Shown here piece after piece: positions 1 to 7,579 of a stretch of DNA of 46,959 bases. Both the position numbers and the translations under genes were made by a program. Position 1 is the first letter of the stretch. Each line of letters begins with the position of its first letter. This DNA comes from Sporolactobacillus terrae DSM 11697 (lineage in GTDB: Bacteria > Bacillota > Bacilli > Bacillales > Sporolactobacillaceae). The stretch is from assembly GCF_000648615.1 (NCBI RefSeq), contig NZ_JFZC01000023.1, positions 1 to 46,959 on the forward strand, written 5' to 3'. The notes below the pieces were generated by a model. The model did no database searches. It was not told the origin of the DNA and was given only the letters and a program-made list of their open reading frames with translations.

Positions 1-50
1 CGCTTTCGTGTCTCGAGCTAACTCTTATTGATGAAATTGCCGCTTATCGT
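1..50 (+). repeat. 3' tail of a dispersed repeat copy, cut by the window edge
   Basis: This stretch matches the last part of the fuller copy near 42027-42070. Both read cgctttYgtgtc, then about ten variable bases, then TTATTGATGAAAT and gccgct. It therefore looks like the end of a repeat copy whose beginning lies outside the window. No gene is visible here. Confidence 0.5.
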
Positions 51-90
51 TCTACACCAAAGCAAAATCATAAACTTTCTTTTCCTGTGA

Positions 91-226
91 GAAAAACCAA
101 GCTGTGCTTGGTCCTCTATCTCCAGCCATGTGTGATGGATTCGTGTCTTTTCGGTGCTGAATCGTCGCTTCGGTTACTCGCTGGCACGCAGCAACAACGC
201 GCGATCCCGCAGGCGCCAGAGCACCT
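91..226 (+). repeat. Dispersed intergenic repeat, internally deleted copy A
   Basis: It begins with a perfect hairpin, ACCAAGC-TGT-GCTTGGT (96-112), which is found almost unchanged at 41871-41887. It ends with ctggcacgca, about eight bases, gcgatcccgcaggcg and ccagagc (181-225), nearly identical to 41985-42026. The middle part of the fuller copy, including its CTGCGG arm, is missing. It lies downstream of the DUF956 gene and past that gene's terminator. I see no coding sequence in 1-300. Confidence 0.6.
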
Positions 227-300
227 CCGCTTTGATTCATAGTCAAGACACGGGTCTATGGGTTTGAAGATGGGGCAAAATCTTATACTTTCTTTTCCTG

Positions 301-332
301 AAAAAAAACAGCCGTTTACAAAACGACTGTTT
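301..332 (-). terminator. Rho-independent terminator of the mannose PTS operon
   Basis: On the minus strand AAACAG-t-CGTT, a short loop and AACG-g-CTGTTT form a hairpin followed by a run of eight T. It lies about 60 bases after the DUF956 stop codon and fits the end of the PTS operon. Confidence 0.8.
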
Positions 333-390
333 GTTCAGATGAGGCGCAGCAAACGAAACATGTGCTTCTAATTCTTTAAAAGTGGCGAGA

Positions 391-774
391 CTATTGACTT
401 CTTTTTCGGACAAACATCGCTTTTAGGCCGCGTTTGACAACTTGAAAGAACGTCAGCGACTTGACCATGCGTTCTGATTCCACGTAGTTGCGTATCGCAC
501 GCAAAACGTCTTTTGGATGCTTGGAAGAAAAAGTGTACGTTCCATTTTTCTTCGTCCGTAGTGCATAGCGGGGGATCCACTTTCCTTGGAACATCACTGA
601 AGCAATGACATAATCGACTTCATTCCAAGGGATGCGAATGTATTTTTGGGCATTTCGGGCATTATAAAATTCAAACGCCTTGTCGCCGATCATGACTTTG
701 CCGTAATCAGTCAGCCCCATATAAGACGTGGCATCCGCTACAAAATCGACTTTTGTATTCACTGATTGAACCAT
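391..774 (-). CDS. manO: DUF956 family protein of the mannose PTS operon (ManO-like)
   Basis: This small basic protein of about 127 residues belongs to the DUF956 family, whose members sit at the end of mannose-type PTS operons in Firmicutes and have been called ManO. Characteristic stretches are TSYMGLTDYGKVMIGDKAFEFYN near the N terminus and IPWNEVDYVIASVMFQGKWIP in the middle, with a basic C terminus. There are no membrane segments. A longer reading frame starts at 807, but the family begins at MVQS and a GGAG/AAGGAAG Shine-Dalgarno lies just before 774, so that start was chosen. It is the last gene of the operon, about 55 bases after EIID. Its biochemical role is not settled; control of the PTS has been proposed. 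Confidence 0.85.
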   Translation of the reverse strand: MVQSVNTKVDFVADATSYMGLTDYGKVMIGDKAFEFYNARNAQKYIRIPWNEVDYVIASVMFQGKWIPRYALRTKKNGTYTFSSKHPKDVLRAIRNYVESERMVKSLTFFQVVKRGLKAMFVRKRSQ

Positions 775-829
775 TTTTCTCCACTTCCTTTCGTTTCGCT
801 TACCCATGCTTCACCAAAAAACTTCACGC

Positions 830-1741
830 TTACATTAAGTGAATGACATGAAAGACAATACCAATCACGAACAATCCGAGAATAATAACAATTGGAGAGA
901 CTTTCTTCTTAAGCAGCCACATGCAAAAAAGTGTTAGTACCAAGGCTGCTAAACCAGGGATTAAACTGTCCAAATTATTTTGTAATGTCGTGACTTTATG
1001 CGCTTCTAGTGAAAGACCAGCAGCTTGCTGTTCCAACGCCTCTTTAATCCCTTGCGCTCCGGAAGGTAATTTACTCCAATCAATATAGGCACCGTTGTCA
1101 AGTTTCACTGACGATACAATTGGCGTGAATTTCACCGATACCCAACGGTTCACTAATGCACCGAGGATGAACATACCAAGAATCGATGCACCTTTCGTAA
1201 TATCTTGAAGTAATCCACCGGATAAATCGTCAGTAATTTTAGAACCCGCTTTGTAACCAAATTCTTGTGTATACCACATGAATGCCATACGAATAATATT
1301 CCAGCCAACGAAATAAAGAATAGGTCCGAGGATGTTGCCGCCCATCGCAAGAGAAGCTGCCAATGCGCCAAGGATTGGTTTGACTGTGAACCAGAAAACC
1401 GGATCACCGATACCTGCTAACGGCCCCATCATACCGACCTTAACCCCTTGAATGGCCACGTCATCAACCGGCGCACCATTCGCACGTTCTTCTTCAAGCG
1501 CTAAAGTGACACCAATAATGGGTGAAGCGACATACGGGTGCGTATTAAAGAACTCTAAGTGACGTTTTAGTGCGGCAGCACGATCTTCCTTAGACGTGTA
1601 TAATTTTTTAATTGCGGGAATCATTGAGTAGGCCCAACCACCGTTTTGCATCCGTTCATAGTTCCAAGAACCTTGAAGGAACGTTGAGCGCCACCAAACC
1701 GAAATACGATCTTTTTTTGATAGTTTCAATTCTTGTGCCAT
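830..1741 (-). CDS. manZ: PTS mannose/fructose/sorbose family EIID component
   Basis: This 303-residue membrane subunit, with EIIC, forms the sugar-translocating channel of a mannose-family phosphotransferase system. Typical EIID features are the N-terminal WWRSTFLQGSWNYERMQNGG stretch, the NTHPYVASPIIG segment, the VKVGMMGPLAGIGDPVFW signature, and several hydrophobic helices, the last two at the C terminus. Length is normal for the family. The start at MAQELK has an AAGGAGGGGGAG Shine-Dalgarno; the reading frame extends further upstream, but that part overlaps the EIIC gene without its own ribosome site. It sits 19 bases after EIIC and is followed by the DUF956 gene. The transported sugar cannot be told from sequence; mannose, glucose and fructose are the usual ones. 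Confidence 0.95.
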   Translation of the reverse strand: MAQELKLSKKDRISVWWRSTFLQGSWNYERMQNGGWAYSMIPAIKKLYTSKEDRAAALKRHLEFFNTHPYVASPIIGVTLALEEERANGAPVDDVAIQGVKVGMMGPLAGIGDPVFWFTVKPILGALAASLAMGGNILGPILYFVGWNIIRMAFMWYTQEFGYKAGSKITDDLSGGLLQDITKGASILGMFILGALVNRWVSVKFTPIVSSVKLDNGAYIDWSKLPSGAQGIKEALEQQAAGLSLEAHKVTTLQNNLDSLIPGLAALVLTLFCMWLLKKKVSPIVIILGLFVIGIVFHVIHLM

Positions 1742-1760
1742 TGCTATCTCCCCCTCCTTC

Positions 1761-2570
1761 TTAGTAATTATCAATAATATCGCCTAATGGATCACCGGTG
1801 TTTGCATTTCCGCCCTTACCTGAGCCGCCGCCTTGTTTCGAAAGCGCTAAATAGATCAGTGCAAGCGCCACACCAATCGCACCGAGACCGATCAATGTGA
1901 TTTGTGTCACCGTCGCGAGTACAAAGCCAATCGCGAAGAATGGCCATACTTCTTTTGTCGCCATCATGTTAATCACCATTGCATAACCTACGGCGACGAC
2001 CATGCCCCCGCCAATTGCTAAACCGTCTGTCAACCAAATCGGCATTGATGCAAGCAACCCTCGAACCGGACCGGCACCAATCGCCAAAATTAATGCGGCC
2101 GGGATTGCAATACGTACCCCTTGCATGCAGATCGCGATGATGTGCCAAAATTCAATTTTTCTAAAATTCCCTTCTCTAGCTGCAGCATCCATCAGGTGGA
2201 CAAAGCCTGTTGCAATCGTACGGCAGATGATTGTTAATAATAAGCCTGCAACAGCGAGCGGAACGGCAATCGCGATTGCCGAAGATACGCCAGCGTTCCC
2301 TTGTCCGCCGAGAACCAAAATAATTGCAGATGCGACCGATGCGAGCGCAGCATCAGGTGCGACTGCAGCACCTATATTTGCCCAACCTAGAGCAATCATT
2401 TGCAGCGTACCACCGAGGATAAGACACGGGATCAAGTCTCCCGTAACTAAGCCGATTAACGTACAAGCAATGACCGGTTGGTGGAAGTGAAATTCATCCA
2501 AGATTCCTTCCATACCAGCCAGAAATGCGATGATAACGACTAATATCATTTGAATAATGTTCAAATCCAT
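1761..2570 (-). CDS. manY: PTS mannose/fructose/sorbose family EIIC component
   Basis: This integral membrane protein of 269 residues is the sugar-binding and channel partner of EIID. It is hydrophobic almost throughout. It begins with MDLNIIQMILVVIIAFLAG and continues with the family motif GLVTGDLIPCLILGGTLQMIALGW. The last 25 residues are a Gly/Asn-rich hydrophilic tail, as in many Gram-positive members. An AAGGGGG Shine-Dalgarno precedes the ATG. It lies between EIIAB (29-base gap) and EIID (19-base gap), which points to one transcript. Confidence 0.95.
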   Translation of the reverse strand: MDLNIIQMILVVIIAFLAGMEGILDEFHFHQPVIACTLIGLVTGDLIPCLILGGTLQMIALGWANIGAAVAPDAALASVASAIILVLGGQGNAGVSSAIAIAVPLAVAGLLLTIICRTIATGFVHLMDAAAREGNFRKIEFWHIIAICMQGVRIAIPAALILAIGAGPVRGLLASMPIWLTDGLAIGGGMVVAVGYAMVINMMATKEVWPFFAIGFVLATVTQITLIGLGAIGVALALIYLALSKQGGGSGKGGNANTGDPLGDIIDNY

Positions 2571-2599
2571 GATGATTAATCCCCCTTTTCACCTGATCA

Positions 2600-3577
2600 T
2601 TAAGATTTTCTTAATCGATTTAACTCGTCTTGAGCTTTCTTGATAATTTCGTCCATGTTACCTTTTGAATCGTTTGGAACTTTACGTACATCGAAGTCCA
2701 AACCAGCTTTTTTCAGCTTAATGAACGTATCAATGTCCTCTTGGCCAAACGCCAACACCTTGTTCGGCTGAACTTTACCTGGCGAGTGTGCCAAAGAACC
2801 AACGTTGATCGTCTTCAATGGAACGCCGCCTTCAACCGCCCTAAGCGCGTCCTGTGGGTTTTCGAAAAGAAGTAATGCACGTTGGCCGCCGAAGTGTTGA
2901 TCATCTTTTGCAAGTTTGATCATTTGATCGACAGGAACCACATGTGCTTTAACGCCTGGCGGAGCAGCTTGCTGGATCAATTTCTTACGCAGTTCATCCT
3001 TAGCTACCGCATCAGAGACAACGATGATCCGTGTCGGTCGTGTTGTCTTTGTCCAAGCCGTTGCGACTTGACCGTGAAGCAGGCGAGAATCAATACGTGC
3101 TAACACGTATTTAAATGTACCGGACGTCCCCGCATTGGATTGTTGCGCAGGAGCCGCTACCGTTGCTTTTACTGACTCTAATTCCTCGGGTCTTACTTTG
3201 ACCCCTTCCTTTGCTGTGCGCAAAATATGCTTCGCAATTTCACGCGCGGTGTTCATTGATAAGCGTGAAGCATACGCTTCAATCAACATCGGCAAATTCA
3301 TACCCGCAACGATTGCCCATTTGTCTTTGTGCGCTTCAAACAAGCTGTTGACTTGATTAAACGGTGTACCGCCCCAAAGATCGACTAAAAACAGCACTTC
3401 TTCTTGATCGTTTAAAGATGCAATGGCTTCTTTCATCTTTGCCTTTACATCATCGGGGCCTTCGCTTGGCATTAAAGTAACCGTTTTGACATTTTCCTGC
3501 TCGCCGAAAATCATTGAGCCGGACTGGAAAATGCCTTCAGCAAAATTGCCGTGGCTTGCCAGGATAATACCCACCAT
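2600..3577 (-). CDS. manX: PTS mannose family EIIAB component
   Basis: This soluble 325-residue fusion carries phosphate from HPr to the sugar. The EIIA domain (about 1-130) has the phosphorylated histidine in ASHGN (His9) and the DLWGGTPFN loop near 66-74. An Ala/Gln/Ser-rich linker follows at about 138-153. The EIIB domain (about 155-325) has its phosphorylated histidine in IDSRLLHGQ (His168) and the AAPPGVK signature. Start: the ATG follows AGGAGG with good spacing. It lies about 180 bases downstream of the separate EIIB gene, and a CcpA cre-like site lies in that gap. With EIIC and EIID it makes a complete transporter. Confidence 0.95.
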   Translation of the reverse strand: MVGIILASHGNFAEGIFQSGSMIFGEQENVKTVTLMPSEGPDDVKAKMKEAIASLNDQEEVLFLVDLWGGTPFNQVNSLFEAHKDKWAIVAGMNLPMLIEAYASRLSMNTAREIAKHILRTAKEGVKVRPEELESVKATVAAPAQQSNAGTSGTFKYVLARIDSRLLHGQVATAWTKTTRPTRIIVVSDAVAKDELRKKLIQQAAPPGVKAHVVPVDQMIKLAKDDQHFGGQRALLLFENPQDALRAVEGGVPLKTINVGSLAHSPGKVQPNKVLAFGQEDIDTFIKLKKAGLDFDVRKVPNDSKGNMDEIIKKAQDELNRLRKS

Positions 3578-3637
3578 TGCTTCCTACCTCCTATTTATGA
3601 AATTTTCACTTTAGCAGATACCTAAAGCATCCCGTTC

Positions 3638-3652
3638 TGTTATCGCTTTCAT
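3638..3652 (-). promoter_or_regulatory. Candidate cre site (CcpA) inside the PTS operon
   Basis: The minus strand reads ATGAAAGCGATAACA, which satisfies the loose catabolite-responsive consensus WTGNAANCGNWNNCW at every position. It lies about 60 bases upstream of the EIIAB start, in the 180-base gap after the separate EIIB gene. A cre site here could act as a roadblock or govern an internal promoter. I found no convincing sigma-A boxes beside it. Confidence 0.45.
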
Positions 3653-3757
3653 AAAAGACTAAAACAGCATAGCCGATTGATTCGCCGTACGGAAACCTCA
3701 CCCCCTTCATGTTTGCAAGCGTGCACTGTAAGGAAGGCGGGCTCGAAATCATTTACG

Positions 3758-4255
3758 CTAAACTAAACCCTTTTCGGAAAGCGACTTCCAAAGATTCTTT
3801 GAACTGTCATTTGAGACCTTTCGGACATCAAGCTTAATTCCCTGATCATGGAGCCACTTGAAAGCTGCCACATCGGCTGGATTTACAGCGATCGCATCGG
3901 TAACCATGACACGCGTCGTGTCAAAACTGATCGCACCAATATTAACCGAATCGATCGTTATGCCGCCTTCGACAATACGTCTTGCATCAACGGGATCTTC
4001 AACCAAAATCATCGGTTTTAAAAGGTCGAAACGCGGATCGTGATACATTCTGATCATTTTCTCAACCGTGATGACATTCGTTTTGATCCCAGGAGGGGCA
4101 GCTTGTATGATCAATGTCTTGCGTGTCCGATCACTCGCCACACGATCGGACACAATTAAGATCCGGTTAACCTTGATGACTTTTGCCCAATTCGTCGTCA
4201 CTTGCCCATGCAACAAGCGGCTGTCAATACGTAAAAAACGCACATCCATTGTCAT
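3758..4255 (-). CDS. Stand-alone PTS mannose family EIIB protein
   Basis: This single EIIB domain of about 165 residues starts with RFLRIDSRLLHGQV, where the histidine is the expected phosphorylation site. It carries the AAPPGIK motif and the LDVRKVSNDS end, as in the EIIB half of the next gene. No EIIA, EIIC or EIID is attached. It is the first gene after the sigma-54 promoter and is followed by a full EIIAB-C-D set, so it duplicates a function already present. Three in-frame ATG codons lie close together (4261, 4255, 4249); a GGTGA ribosome site favours the middle one. It may energise the transporter with a different specificity. Alternatively it may pass phosphate to the PRD activator upstream, as LevE does for LevR. 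The second role is inference. Confidence 0.88.
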   Translation of the reverse strand: MTMDVRFLRIDSRLLHGQVTTNWAKVIKVNRILIVSDRVASDRTRKTLIIQAAPPGIKTNVITVEKMIRMYHDPRFDLLKPMILVEDPVDARRIVEGGITIDSVNIGAISFDTTRVMVTDAIAVNPADVAAFKWLHDQGIKLDVRKVSNDSSKNLWKSLSEKGLV

Positions 4256-4372
4256 GACCATTCACCAACATTTCGCGTGCAACCAAAGCAACTCATCCTA
4301 TCACGCGCCACCTTTTCCAAGTAAGTCGCGAAAAAGCCAAAAGATCTCAAAGAATACAGACATCACAACACA

Positions 4373-4388
4373 AGCAAATTGCATGCCA
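4373..4388 (-). promoter_or_regulatory. Sigma-54 (RpoN) promoter of the mannose PTS operon
   Basis: The minus strand reads TGGCATGCAATTTGCT. This matches the sigma-54 consensus TGGCACG-N4-TTGCW at all but one fixed position and has the invariant GG and GC at -24 and -12. It lies about 120 bases upstream of the stand-alone EIIB start, directly downstream of a gene for a sigma-54 activator. Both facts support it. Confidence 0.85.
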
Positions 4389-4393
4389 CTTTT

Positions 4394-4401
4394 TGTGTAT
4401 C
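4394..4401 (-). promoter_or_regulatory. GATACACA motif next to the sigma-54 promoter (candidate activator site)
   Basis: GATACACA on the minus strand ends five bases upstream of the -24 box. The same octamer occurs at 4466-4473, 4482-4489 and 7348-7355, with a 7/8 match at 7359-7366, so it marks both the activator gene and its target promoter. Binding by the LevR-type protein is inference. Confidence 0.45.
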
Positions 4402-4440
4402 GCATCGCGAAGCTGAGCTAATAGCCTTTCTCCACTAATA

Positions 4441-4480
4441 AAAAAAATAATTGACACATTTAAACTGTGTATCAATTATT
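4441..4480 (-). terminator. Terminator of the activator gene, overlapping its stop codon
   Basis: On the minus strand AATAATTGA-ta-CACA and TGTG-TCAATTATT pair across a seven-base loop, then a T run follows. The 5' arm contains the activator's TGA stop codon and a GATACACA motif. The stem is AT-rich, so strength is uncertain. Termination here would separate the activator transcript from the sigma-54-driven operon. Confidence 0.6.
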
Positions 4481-4489
4481 TTGTGTATC
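4466..4489 (-). promoter_or_regulatory. Two GATACACA motifs (candidate upstream activating sequence)
   Basis: Two copies of GATACACA on the minus strand (4482-4489 and 4466-4473) are offset by 16 bases. They lie roughly 80-115 bases upstream of the sigma-54 promoter, the usual distance for enhancer sites. They fall in the last codons of the activator gene. Function is inferred from repetition and position only. Confidence 0.45.
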
Positions 4490-7324
4490 ACTTTTTTCTT
4501 TTTCTGTATTAAGTAATTCAACGATATAAAACACTTCTGCGTCTGAAAGATTGATATTAAGCGTTTCATGCAGAATTTCGTTTGCCTGTTTCACGATCGG
4601 ATACAGTTTTTCCATTCTGATCCTCGACAGTCTTTGTTCGTCAACACGCATTTCTGAGCGTGTCAGATAACGCTCAAGTGACCCTGCCATATGCATGATC
4701 AAACTAATCTTGAAAGCATTTGACAGTTTAGACTGACTGCGCTGCTGAATAAAATCGCAATACCCCCATAATATGTTTACAATTTTCCCAGGATTAATGA
4801 AAGTAAAGTAGCGTCCCAGATAGTTCTGACTCATTTCTTTCGTTAAGAGCTCCGAATGTTCGAAAGTCTCAGCCTCATATACAGCATGATTGTCTATCTC
4901 TTCGATCAGACTGACAAAGCGCTCGCCTCCACCCTGCAATAAGTCTTCTAATGAAACAAACGGAACAGCAACTTGGGGTTTCACAACACCGGTTGCGGCG
5001 ACGATTTGATAGTCTTGCTGAATCTTGACAATTTGTTCGTTCATCGTCACAAGCGAAACGGTAATCACGGTGATATCATCGATCAGATGATCAACTAAGA
5101 TCTTATCTAACAGGTCTTTGATTCGCTTAGCCGTTCCTTCACCAGTCGAACAAATCGCAATAATCGCTTTCTCTCGTTGATCGGATCGTTTCTGGACATC
5201 TTTCTTCTTTTGCTGCACCTTTTCGATCGTTCGCGAGTAGCCATTAAATTCACGCAATTCCCGATAGACGGTTTCAAGATCACTATCGATCAGTGCTGTT
5301 TTACGCGCGGCTTCAAGCACCATCGCTGTCGTCACCATATCGATCGTTCGGACATGAATAGTCGTTTTCTCGATCAGTTTATTGCTAAATGTGCTCAGAG
5401 ACCCCATATCCACCAAGAGTAGAACGCCGCTGCCTTGATCGATCCGCTTCACTTGCGCGGCAATCCCGGCCAATGCGACTTTGGGGCTCATTTCAAGCGG
5501 CATATCGTAGGCAGCAATGTTATCGACAGACAGCAGTTGCGAAACAACGCGCACCATTGAGGAGGCGGTACTGTCACCATGGGCTGCCACAACGATGCCG
5601 ACTTTTCCGGTTTTAGGTTCTGATTTAAGCGACACTAAAAGAATCGCCATGTAATAAACTTCAGATTCTGGAATCGGAAAATGATAATGATCTCTGATCA
5701 AATCTTTCACGCGTTCGGCAATCTTGAGTTCGACCGGATAATCATGGACCATTGAAATCAAATCAGCTGAAATCGTACGCAGCGGTTTCCCTGACTGGAT
5801 CCGTTTGATAAAAGAACTGATGTGCAGGCTCATCGCATAAATGAATTGATCCCTGACCGGATAATTTTCTCTTTCCTGAAGCAGTCGCTGTATCTGCTTT
5901 GTTAACTCAATAATTTCTTGATCAACGATCTCACCTAGACCGTCGATTGTTTTGTCCAACTTTCCCTGACGATAGAAAGATTTTAAATGCAAATTAATAT
6001 CGGTCATCACGAAGTGATTAATCGCAGCTTGATCCAATCCATCTTCTTTCAGCAGTGCAGCTTTATCGCCAATGATTTCATACAAATTATACGGCAACTC
6101 ATAACTGTCAATGTCGGGCGTTCCGCGCTGGGCATCAGGCTTAATTACCATCATCGGCTCAAGTAAGCGGCTCAAATTCCCCAGCTCCCGGCGATCGCTT
6201 GCCAAGTTGGAAAGTCCGTCTTTAATATTCGGCGGCAACTGGTTAAAAAGCAGCGTAATTTCATGTTTATGATGCATGCTGTTCAAGAACCCTTGAGCGC
6301 AAACTAATTGAATATTCGATTTCAATTGCCCAACATTACCGTAGGTGACACTTCCCAGCAAAGCCTGCACGACGTCTTCACTTAAGCGAATATTTTTATG
6401 AATCCGATTCGCTTCAAGCGTTAATAGTTGTTCTAATAATTGCAACTTTTCACGAGCACTTCTTTGGTTAAAATCCGGCAGCTGAATGATAATCGGAATA
6501 CGACGGACAAAAGTCTGCAACAATGAACTTTTCGGGTCTTCAGTTGTTGCGTAAACAAGCCTGACGTCCGCATGATGCACTTTGGCAGTCTCGCCTAAAC
6601 GACTGTAGGTTCCATGATCCATAAAATAAAAGATCATTTCTTGCCCCTCAGGCGGCAGACGATGAACTTCATCAAGAAAAAGCATTCCGCCGTCAGCTTC
6701 CTGAATCAGGCCAGCTTTATCCGCATTGGCACCAGTAAAAGCTCCCTTGACATAGCCAAACAGATGCGACATCAATAACTGTGGATTGTGTGCGTAATCC
6801 GCACAATTGAATGTGGTAAATCCCTTTTTGGAAATGATCTTTCGATCCAATGCAAAATGGTACATTTTATGAGCAAAATAGGTCTTCCCCGATCCTGTCG
6901 GCCCAATAATCAGTGTATTCAGTCCGTGCGGCGGATACAGCAGCGCTGCTTTGGCTTGTTCGACCTGATTCTTCAGGCTGTCACGGCTGCCAATCATGCT
7001 CTTAAAAACATCCACTTCGTGCTTCTTTGCTGCAACTTCCCCTTTCGTGCTTGGATCACGAATCCGTGCATATCCTGCAAATCCGATGTTCGGCTTCTGC
7101 TGCATCTTCATTTCATCTTTTCCGGCTGCATGATTCACGAAATAGTGAACGGGTCGGCCATTGGTTTTCTTCACCCTGCCCTCTCTGACAAGCTGATTGA
7201 GCACCTTGCTCACATTCGGGCGTAGTACACCGATCGCTTCGGATAGTTCGCTTGTTGTAACACCTTGATCCATACTGCGTGCGTACGTTTCCAAATAGGT
7301 TAAAACTTTTTCACGCCGTGTCAC
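4472..7324 (-). CDS. levR: Sigma-54-dependent PTS activator with PRD domains (LevR/ManR type)
   Basis: This 950-residue transcription activator opens sigma-54 promoters and is tuned by PTS phosphorylation. Domains in order: winged-helix DNA-binding (about 1-65); AAA+ ATPase (about 105-345) with Walker A GPTGSGKT (141-148), sigma-54 contact loop GAFTGA (194-199) and Walker B LFLDEVH; PRD1 (about 465-570, His501); an EIIA-Man-like domain (about 574-700, His582 in AAHGDS); an EIIB-like stretch with ICSTGEGT (Cys725); and PRD2 (about 840-945, His878). The whole LevR architecture is intact at normal length. The sigma-54 promoter and PTS genes directly downstream are its likely targets. In the family, phosphorylation of the PRD and EIIA histidines by HPr or EIIB sets activity. 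Confidence 0.95.
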   Translation of the reverse strand: MTRREKVLTYLETYARSMDQGVTTSELSEAIGVLRPNVSKVLNQLVREGRVKKTNGRPVHYFVNHAAGKDEMKMQQKPNIGFAGYARIRDPSTKGEVAAKKHEVDVFKSMIGSRDSLKNQVEQAKAALLYPPHGLNTLIIGPTGSGKTYFAHKMYHFALDRKIISKKGFTTFNCADYAHNPQLLMSHLFGYVKGAFTGANADKAGLIQEADGGMLFLDEVHRLPPEGQEMIFYFMDHGTYSRLGETAKVHHADVRLVYATTEDPKSSLLQTFVRRIPIIIQLPDFNQRSAREKLQLLEQLLTLEANRIHKNIRLSEDVVQALLGSVTYGNVGQLKSNIQLVCAQGFLNSMHHKHEITLLFNQLPPNIKDGLSNLASDRRELGNLSRLLEPMMVIKPDAQRGTPDIDSYELPYNLYEIIGDKAALLKEDGLDQAAINHFVMTDINLHLKSFYRQGKLDKTIDGLGEIVDQEIIELTKQIQRLLQERENYPVRDQFIYAMSLHISSFIKRIQSGKPLRTISADLISMVHDYPVELKIAERVKDLIRDHYHFPIPESEVYYMAILLVSLKSEPKTGKVGIVVAAHGDSTASSMVRVVSQLLSVDNIAAYDMPLEMSPKVALAGIAAQVKRIDQGSGVLLLVDMGSLSTFSNKLIEKTTIHVRTIDMVTTAMVLEAARKTALIDSDLETVYRELREFNGYSRTIEKVQQKKKDVQKRSDQREKAIIAICSTGEGTAKRIKDLLDKILVDHLIDDITVITVSLVTMNEQIVKIQQDYQIVAATGVVKPQVAVPFVSLEDLLQGGGERFVSLIEEIDNHAVYEAETFEHSELLTKEMSQNYLGRYFTFINPGKIVNILWGYCDFIQQRSQSKLSNAFKISLIMHMAGSLERYLTRSEMRVDEQRLSRIRMEKLYPIVKQANEILHETLNINLSDAEVFYIVELLNTEKEKSDTQNN

Positions 7325-7347
7325 TCGATGCCCCCCTTTTTATATAT

Positions 7348-7366
7348 TGTGTATCGCTAGTGTATC
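7348..7366 (-). promoter_or_regulatory. Tandem GATACAC(A) motifs upstream of the activator gene
   Basis: GATACACA (7348-7355) and GATACACT (7359-7366) on the minus strand lie 11 bases apart, about one helical turn, some 25-40 bases before the levR-type start. The same octamer flanks the sigma-54 promoter. It could be an autoregulatory operator. This is inference. Confidence 0.4.
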
Positions 7367-7468
7367 ACAGTTTGGGAAAGTAAGCGAATTCATTATCTTT
7401 ATCAAAGGGTTTATATTGCATCCGATCATCTGTACACCTGTTGAAACCAAAAATATAAGCGCCTTTTT

Positions 7469-7513
7469 ACTTACAATTACTTGACTTTTAGCTGTCTTAA
7501 CTTACAATTACTT
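7469..7513 (+). promoter_or_regulatory. Sigma-A promoter with a direct-repeat operator for the DeoR gene
   Basis: TTGACT (7481-7486), a 16-base spacer and TACAAT (7503-7508) make a good sigma-A promoter. The 14-base sequence ACTTACAATTACTT occurs twice, at 7469-7482 and 7500-7513, exactly 31 bases (about three helical turns) apart. One copy ends in the -35 box and the other covers the -10 box. This is what a repressor operator would look like, and DeoR-family proteins often use repeated half-sites. The adjacent DeoR protein is the natural candidate. Confidence 0.6.
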
Positions 7514-7579
7514 AATAAAGGTCCGGTTTACTATAATCTTCAATGCCGTTAACACAACGAATCCCTTGAAAGGGGCTGA

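Noticed and set aside
2002-2490. Open frame of 162 codons on the plus strand
   Set aside because: It lies wholly antisense to the EIIC gene. It is rich in Pro, Ala and Ile as expected of the reverse of a membrane gene, and it has no ribosome site.
3661-3757. Second sigma-54 promoter in the gap before EIIAB
   Set aside because: A GCAA and GTGCA pair is present, but the distance between the two boxes is too short for the strict sigma-54 spacing.
6788-7225. Open frame of 145 codons antisense to the activator gene
   Set aside because: The minus strand here encodes the winged-helix and Walker A region of a clear LevR-type protein. The antisense frame has no family resemblance.
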